Positions 61,383 to 64,000 of a stretch of DNA of 64,000 bases are shown one piece after another; position 1 is the stretch's first letter; each line of letters opens with the position of its first letter. The translations under genes and the position numbers were made by a program. The stretch comes from an uncultured Clostridia bacterium (GTDB lineage: Bacteria; Bacillota; Clostridia; TANB77; CAG-508), in the NCBI GenBank assembly GCA_934130975.1, contig CAKOYU010000009.1, positions 1 to 64,000 of the forward strand, given 5' to 3'. The notes below the pieces were generated by a model, which saw nothing but the letters and a program-made list of their open reading frames with translations, did not search any database and had not been told where the DNA came from.

Positions 61383-62102
61383 GTGAAGATTTTACTAATA
61401 ATACCAGCATATAATGAAGAAGAAAATATATTAAATACTTGTAGAACTATAGAAAAATCTGGGCAAAAAGTAGATTATATAGTAATAAATGATGGTGCAA
61501 GAGATAATACGGAAAAAGTATTAAGAGAAAACAATATAAATCACATAGAATTAGTAAATAACTTAGGAATAGGTGGAGCTGTTCAAACAGGGTATAAATA
61601 TGCATATGAAAATGATTATGACATAGCTATACAATTTGATGGTGATGGCCAACATGATGTAAATTATGTATCCAACATTTGTGAACCATTAATAAATGGA
61701 CAAGCAGATATGTGTATAGGAACAAGATATTTAGATAAAAGTGAAAGTAAGTTTCAATCAACTTTTATGAGAAGATTGGGAGCAAATATAATATCTACAT
61801 GCATCAAAATATTATGCCGTAAAAATATTACTGATCCAACTTCAGGATTCAGAGCAGTGAACCGAAAAGTTATAGAAGAATTTTCTAAAAATTACCCAAC
61901 CGAATATCCAGAACCAGAGTCAACAGTTTCATTATTGGTAAATGGATATAAAGTTCAAGAAGTTCCAGTAAGTATGAATGAAAGAACAGGAGGAGTGTCT
62001 TCTATAAGATTATGGAAAACGGCAGATTATATGGTTAAAGTTGTATTAGCAATAATTATAGATAGTATTAGTTTAAAAAGAAAGAGAGGAGGAAAAAAAT
62101 AA
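61383..62102 (+). CDS. GT2 glycosyltransferase, DPM1-like
   Basis: Seen: 239 residues from GTG 61383 (SD AAGGAGAG). ILLIIPAYNEEENILNTCRT, YIVINDGARDNT, IQFDGDGQHDVNYV, DPTSGFRAVNRKVI, and VSMNERTGGVSSI near the end. No C-terminal membrane helices. Followed by DUF2304 with a one-base overlap (TAATG), a pairing seen in many Gram-positive glycan loci. Confidence 0.9.
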   Translation: MKILLIIPAYNEEENILNTCRTIEKSGQKVDYIVINDGARDNTEKVLRENNINHIELVNNLGIGGAVQTGYKYAYENDYDIAIQFDGDGQHDVNYVSNICEPLINGQADMCIGTRYLDKSESKFQSTFMRRLGANIISTCIKILCRKNITDPTSGFRAVNRKVIEEFSKNYPTEYPEPESTVSLLVNGYKVQEVPVSMNERTGGVSSIRLWKTADYMVKVVLAIIIDSISLKRKRGGKK

Positions 62103-62461
62103 TGCAATCAACATTAAAAATAGCCTTAATAGTAATTGTTTTAATTTATATATTTTGTATAATGAAAGCAGTTAAAAGAAAAAATATGAGAATTGGATAT
62201 TTAGTCTTTTGGAGCATAACAGGTGTAATATTAATAGTTGCATTATTAATACCTAATCTAGTAGAAAATGTTTCGAACTTGCTAGGATTTGAAATGCCTA
62301 TAAATATGATATTTAGCGGAGCAATTTTTGTTATATTATATTTGATATTTAATTTAACTATATTAATATCAAAGGAACAAAATAAAAATGTTTTACTAAT
62401 ACAAGAAATATCTATGTTAAAAAAAAGAGTAGAAGAATTAGAAAAGTTAGAAGAAAGGTAG
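62102..62461 (+). CDS. DUF2304 small membrane protein
   Basis: Seen: 119 residues with three membrane segments (about 5-20, 32-50, 65-90) and a C-terminal coiled coil LIQEISMLKKRVEELEKLEE. Known: DUF2304 proteins accompany DPM1-like glycosyltransferases; probably serve as their membrane partner, which matches the overlap with the previous gene. Confidence 0.85.
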   Translation: MQSTLKIALIVIVLIYIFCIMKAVKRKNMRIGYLVFWSITGVILIVALLIPNLVENVSNLLGFEMPINMIFSGAIFVILYLIFNLTILISKEQNKNVLLIQEISMLKKRVEELEKLEER

Positions 62462-62465
62462 TAAT

Positions 62466-63503
62466 ATGAAAGAGATAAAGTTATCAATAGTTGCAGCAGT
62501 ATATAATTTAGAAAAATATTTACCAAGATGCTTGGACGCATTAGTAAATCAAACACTACAGGAAATAGAGATATTATGTGTTGATGATGGATCAACAGAT
62601 AGTGCACCACAAATAATAGAAGATTATCAAAAAAGGTATCCGGAAAAAATAAAAGTATTTCATAAAGAAAATGGTGGGGAATTTACAACTAGAAATTATG
62701 GATTAGAAAGAGCTACTGGCGAATATGTAACATTTGTAGATACTGATGATTATGTTGAAAAAGATTGGGCAGAAAGATTATATAATGCAGCAAAAGAAAA
62801 TGATGCAGATTTAGCAGTTTGCGCTTTTGAGAGAATAGATTTAAAGACAAATAAAGTTGTAGCAACCAATATGACTAATTTTGGAAATACTGTAAAAGAA
62901 ATAACCCCAAAAGATGATTATTTATTATTTATAAATCCTGCACCATGGAATAAAGTTTATAAACGAGAAAAAATAAAAGATTTAAGATTTTTACCATTTA
63001 GAGGGTTTAATGATACAATGTTTTTAGCAAGTTGTTATACAAAGATGCATAAAATTGCATTTATACCAAATGTATTATATCATTATTATTTAAGATATGA
63101 TTCACAAATCCATACAGTAAATGAAAATGATGTGAAGAATTTAAAAAAATATCTTCTAGAGGTAAAGGAATTATATGAAAAAACAGGCAAATATGAAGAA
63201 ATGAAATATATTTTAGATACTTTTGCATTTTTGCATTTAGGAACTTCTGTAATGTATAGAGTTTCTTATGATAAAACAGTTAATATGAAAGAAATGCTAA
63301 AAGAAACAATTAAATATTTAGATGACAATTTTAGTAATTGGAGAAAATCACCATTTTTAAAATTAGGATATTCATTAAAAAAAGGTTTTAAACATATAGC
63401 TTTTTGGGGAGTATCATTATTTTATAAATGGGGAATTCCAATGGTATATATAAAAGTTTATAGATTTTTGGTAGATAAACTTAAAATTGACATTAAATTT
63501 TAA
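62466..63503 (+). CDS. GT2 glycosyltransferase
   Basis: Seen: 345 residues. LSIVAAVYNLEKYLPRCLDALVNQT, ILCVDDGSTDSA, YVTFVDTDDYVEKDWAERLYN (DxDD near 95), NPAPWNKVYKREKI. Typical of EpsJ/CpsI-like transferases of capsule clusters. A basic, partly hydrophobic tail may touch the membrane. SD AGAAAGG four bases after the previous stop. Confidence 0.9.
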   Translation: MKEIKLSIVAAVYNLEKYLPRCLDALVNQTLQEIEILCVDDGSTDSAPQIIEDYQKRYPEKIKVFHKENGGEFTTRNYGLERATGEYVTFVDTDDYVEKDWAERLYNAAKENDADLAVCAFERIDLKTNKVVATNMTNFGNTVKEITPKDDYLLFINPAPWNKVYKREKIKDLRFLPFRGFNDTMFLASCYTKMHKIAFIPNVLYHYYLRYDSQIHTVNENDVKNLKKYLLEVKELYEKTGKYEEMKYILDTFAFLHLGTSVMYRVSYDKTVNMKEMLKETIKYLDDNFSNWRKSPFLKLGYSLKKGFKHIAFWGVSLFYKWGIPMVYIKVYRFLVDKLKIDIKF

Positions 63504-63553
63504 AGTTAATATATATATTATAATTTGATATAGAAGTGGAAAGGATTAGACTT

Positions 63554-64000
63554 ATGAAAATAGGAGTAGTAATTGTAACATATAATAGATTGGAAAAGTT
63601 AAAGATAGCATTAGAATCATATGAAAAGCAGAATGCAAAGCCTAAATATATATTAGTAGTAAACAATAATAGTAATGATGGAACTAAAGAATATTTAGAA
63701 CAATGGAAGGAAGAAAATAGTAATATTGAAAAACTCATACTTAACCTTGATAAAAACACAGGTGGAAGCGGAGGTTTTTATCAAGGATTAAAACATAGTT
63801 TAGAATTAGACTCAGAATGGGTATGGGTTGCAGATGATGATGCATATCCACAAGAAGACGCTTTTGAAATAGCACAAAAATATATTGAGAAGCATAAAGA
63901 TAGTAAAGAGGAATTATCAGCAATATGTGGAACTGTTTTTAAAAGCGATAGAACAACAATTGACTGTTCACATAGAAGAAGAATATATACTACAGTATTT
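63554..64000 (+). CDS. GT2 galactofuranosyltransferase-like protein, partial
   Basis: Runs off the window end; first 149 codons visible from ATG 63554 (SD GGAAAGGATTAG). MKIGVVIVTYNRLEKLKIAL, NNNSNDGTKEYLEQW, NTGGSGGFYQGLKH and WVWVADDDAYPQEDAFEIA. The T-G-G-S-G-G-F and W-x-D-D-D-A motifs are those of the GlfT2-type galactofuranosyltransferases. Suggests galactofuranose in the polymer; the sugar is inferred, not shown. Confidence 0.82.
   Translation, partial: MKIGVVIVTYNRLEKLKIALESYEKQNAKPKYILVVNNNSNDGTKEYLEQWKEENSNIEKLILNLDKNTGGSGGFYQGLKHSLELDSEWVWVADDDAYPQEDAFEIAQKYIEKHKDSKEELSAICGTVFKSDRTTIDCSHRRRIYTTVF

Overview
The window is AT-rich DNA (roughly 30% GC by eye) with Shine-Dalgarno sites of the AGGAGG type, many TTG-17-TATAAT promoters and T-tailed hairpin terminators. 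It encodes GatCAB (indirect Gln/Asn-tRNA charging), AdhE and L-lactate dehydrogenase (fermentation), CdaA, sortase, a SipW-type signal peptidase and the sporulation regulator SpoIIID. This fits a spore-forming, fermentative, low-GC Firmicute of the class Clostridia, probably an uncultured gut or rumen lineage. No species is claimed.

Layout. 1-9.4 kb: a surface or biofilm locus with two TasA/camelysin-like proteins, the SipW-type peptidase that would process them, a further anchored protein, and a 1605-residue secreted repeat protein. The 3' end of the giant gene is followed by an AAA_14/DUF4143 ATPase gene and then by a second, diverged 273-bp copy of the same 3' end. 9.6-29.4 kb: housekeeping genes (adhE, an APH-like kinase, uvrB, DUF975, ldh, gatCAB, a short alaS, a HIT protein, sortase, ligA, folD, dprA, a DnaB-like ATPase).

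29.5-35.7 kb is the most remarkable part. The spoIIID gene is split in two: codons 1-51 lie at 29497-29649 and the last 45 codons at 35558-35695. Both junctions carry the same 15-bp core in the same reading frame. The 5,908-bp intervening segment ends in a large serine recombinase, so it looks like a skin-like element that could excise to rebuild a 96-residue SpoIIID. Its cargo includes a decayed diversity-generating retroelement (target gene with variable repeat, a reverse transcriptase fragment with YMDD, and a template repeat with an internal deletion). It also includes a type III toxin-antitoxin module (two 48-nt pseudoknot repeats, a terminator, then a ToxN/CptN-like toxin) with a third, covarying pseudoknot downstream of the toxin. 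The rest is a zinc-finger protein and a broken HTH-like gene.

35.7-48.1 kb: more housekeeping genes (htrA, rnhB, pdp, cdaA, truA, tRNA-Met, era-yqzL-recO). Two copies of a ~155-bp palindromic repeat (at 15.8 and 40.9 kb) and one unrelated palindromic element (39.3 kb) lie between genes. 48.15 kb to the end: a large cell-surface polysaccharide cluster, all on the + strand and tightly spaced. It holds many GT2 glycosyltransferases, a Wzm/Wzt ABC exporter whose ATPase has a C-terminal substrate-binding-type domain, a methyltransferase with a C-terminal coiled coil that recalls WbdD chain terminators, large membrane proteins and DUF2304. The last gene runs off the window.
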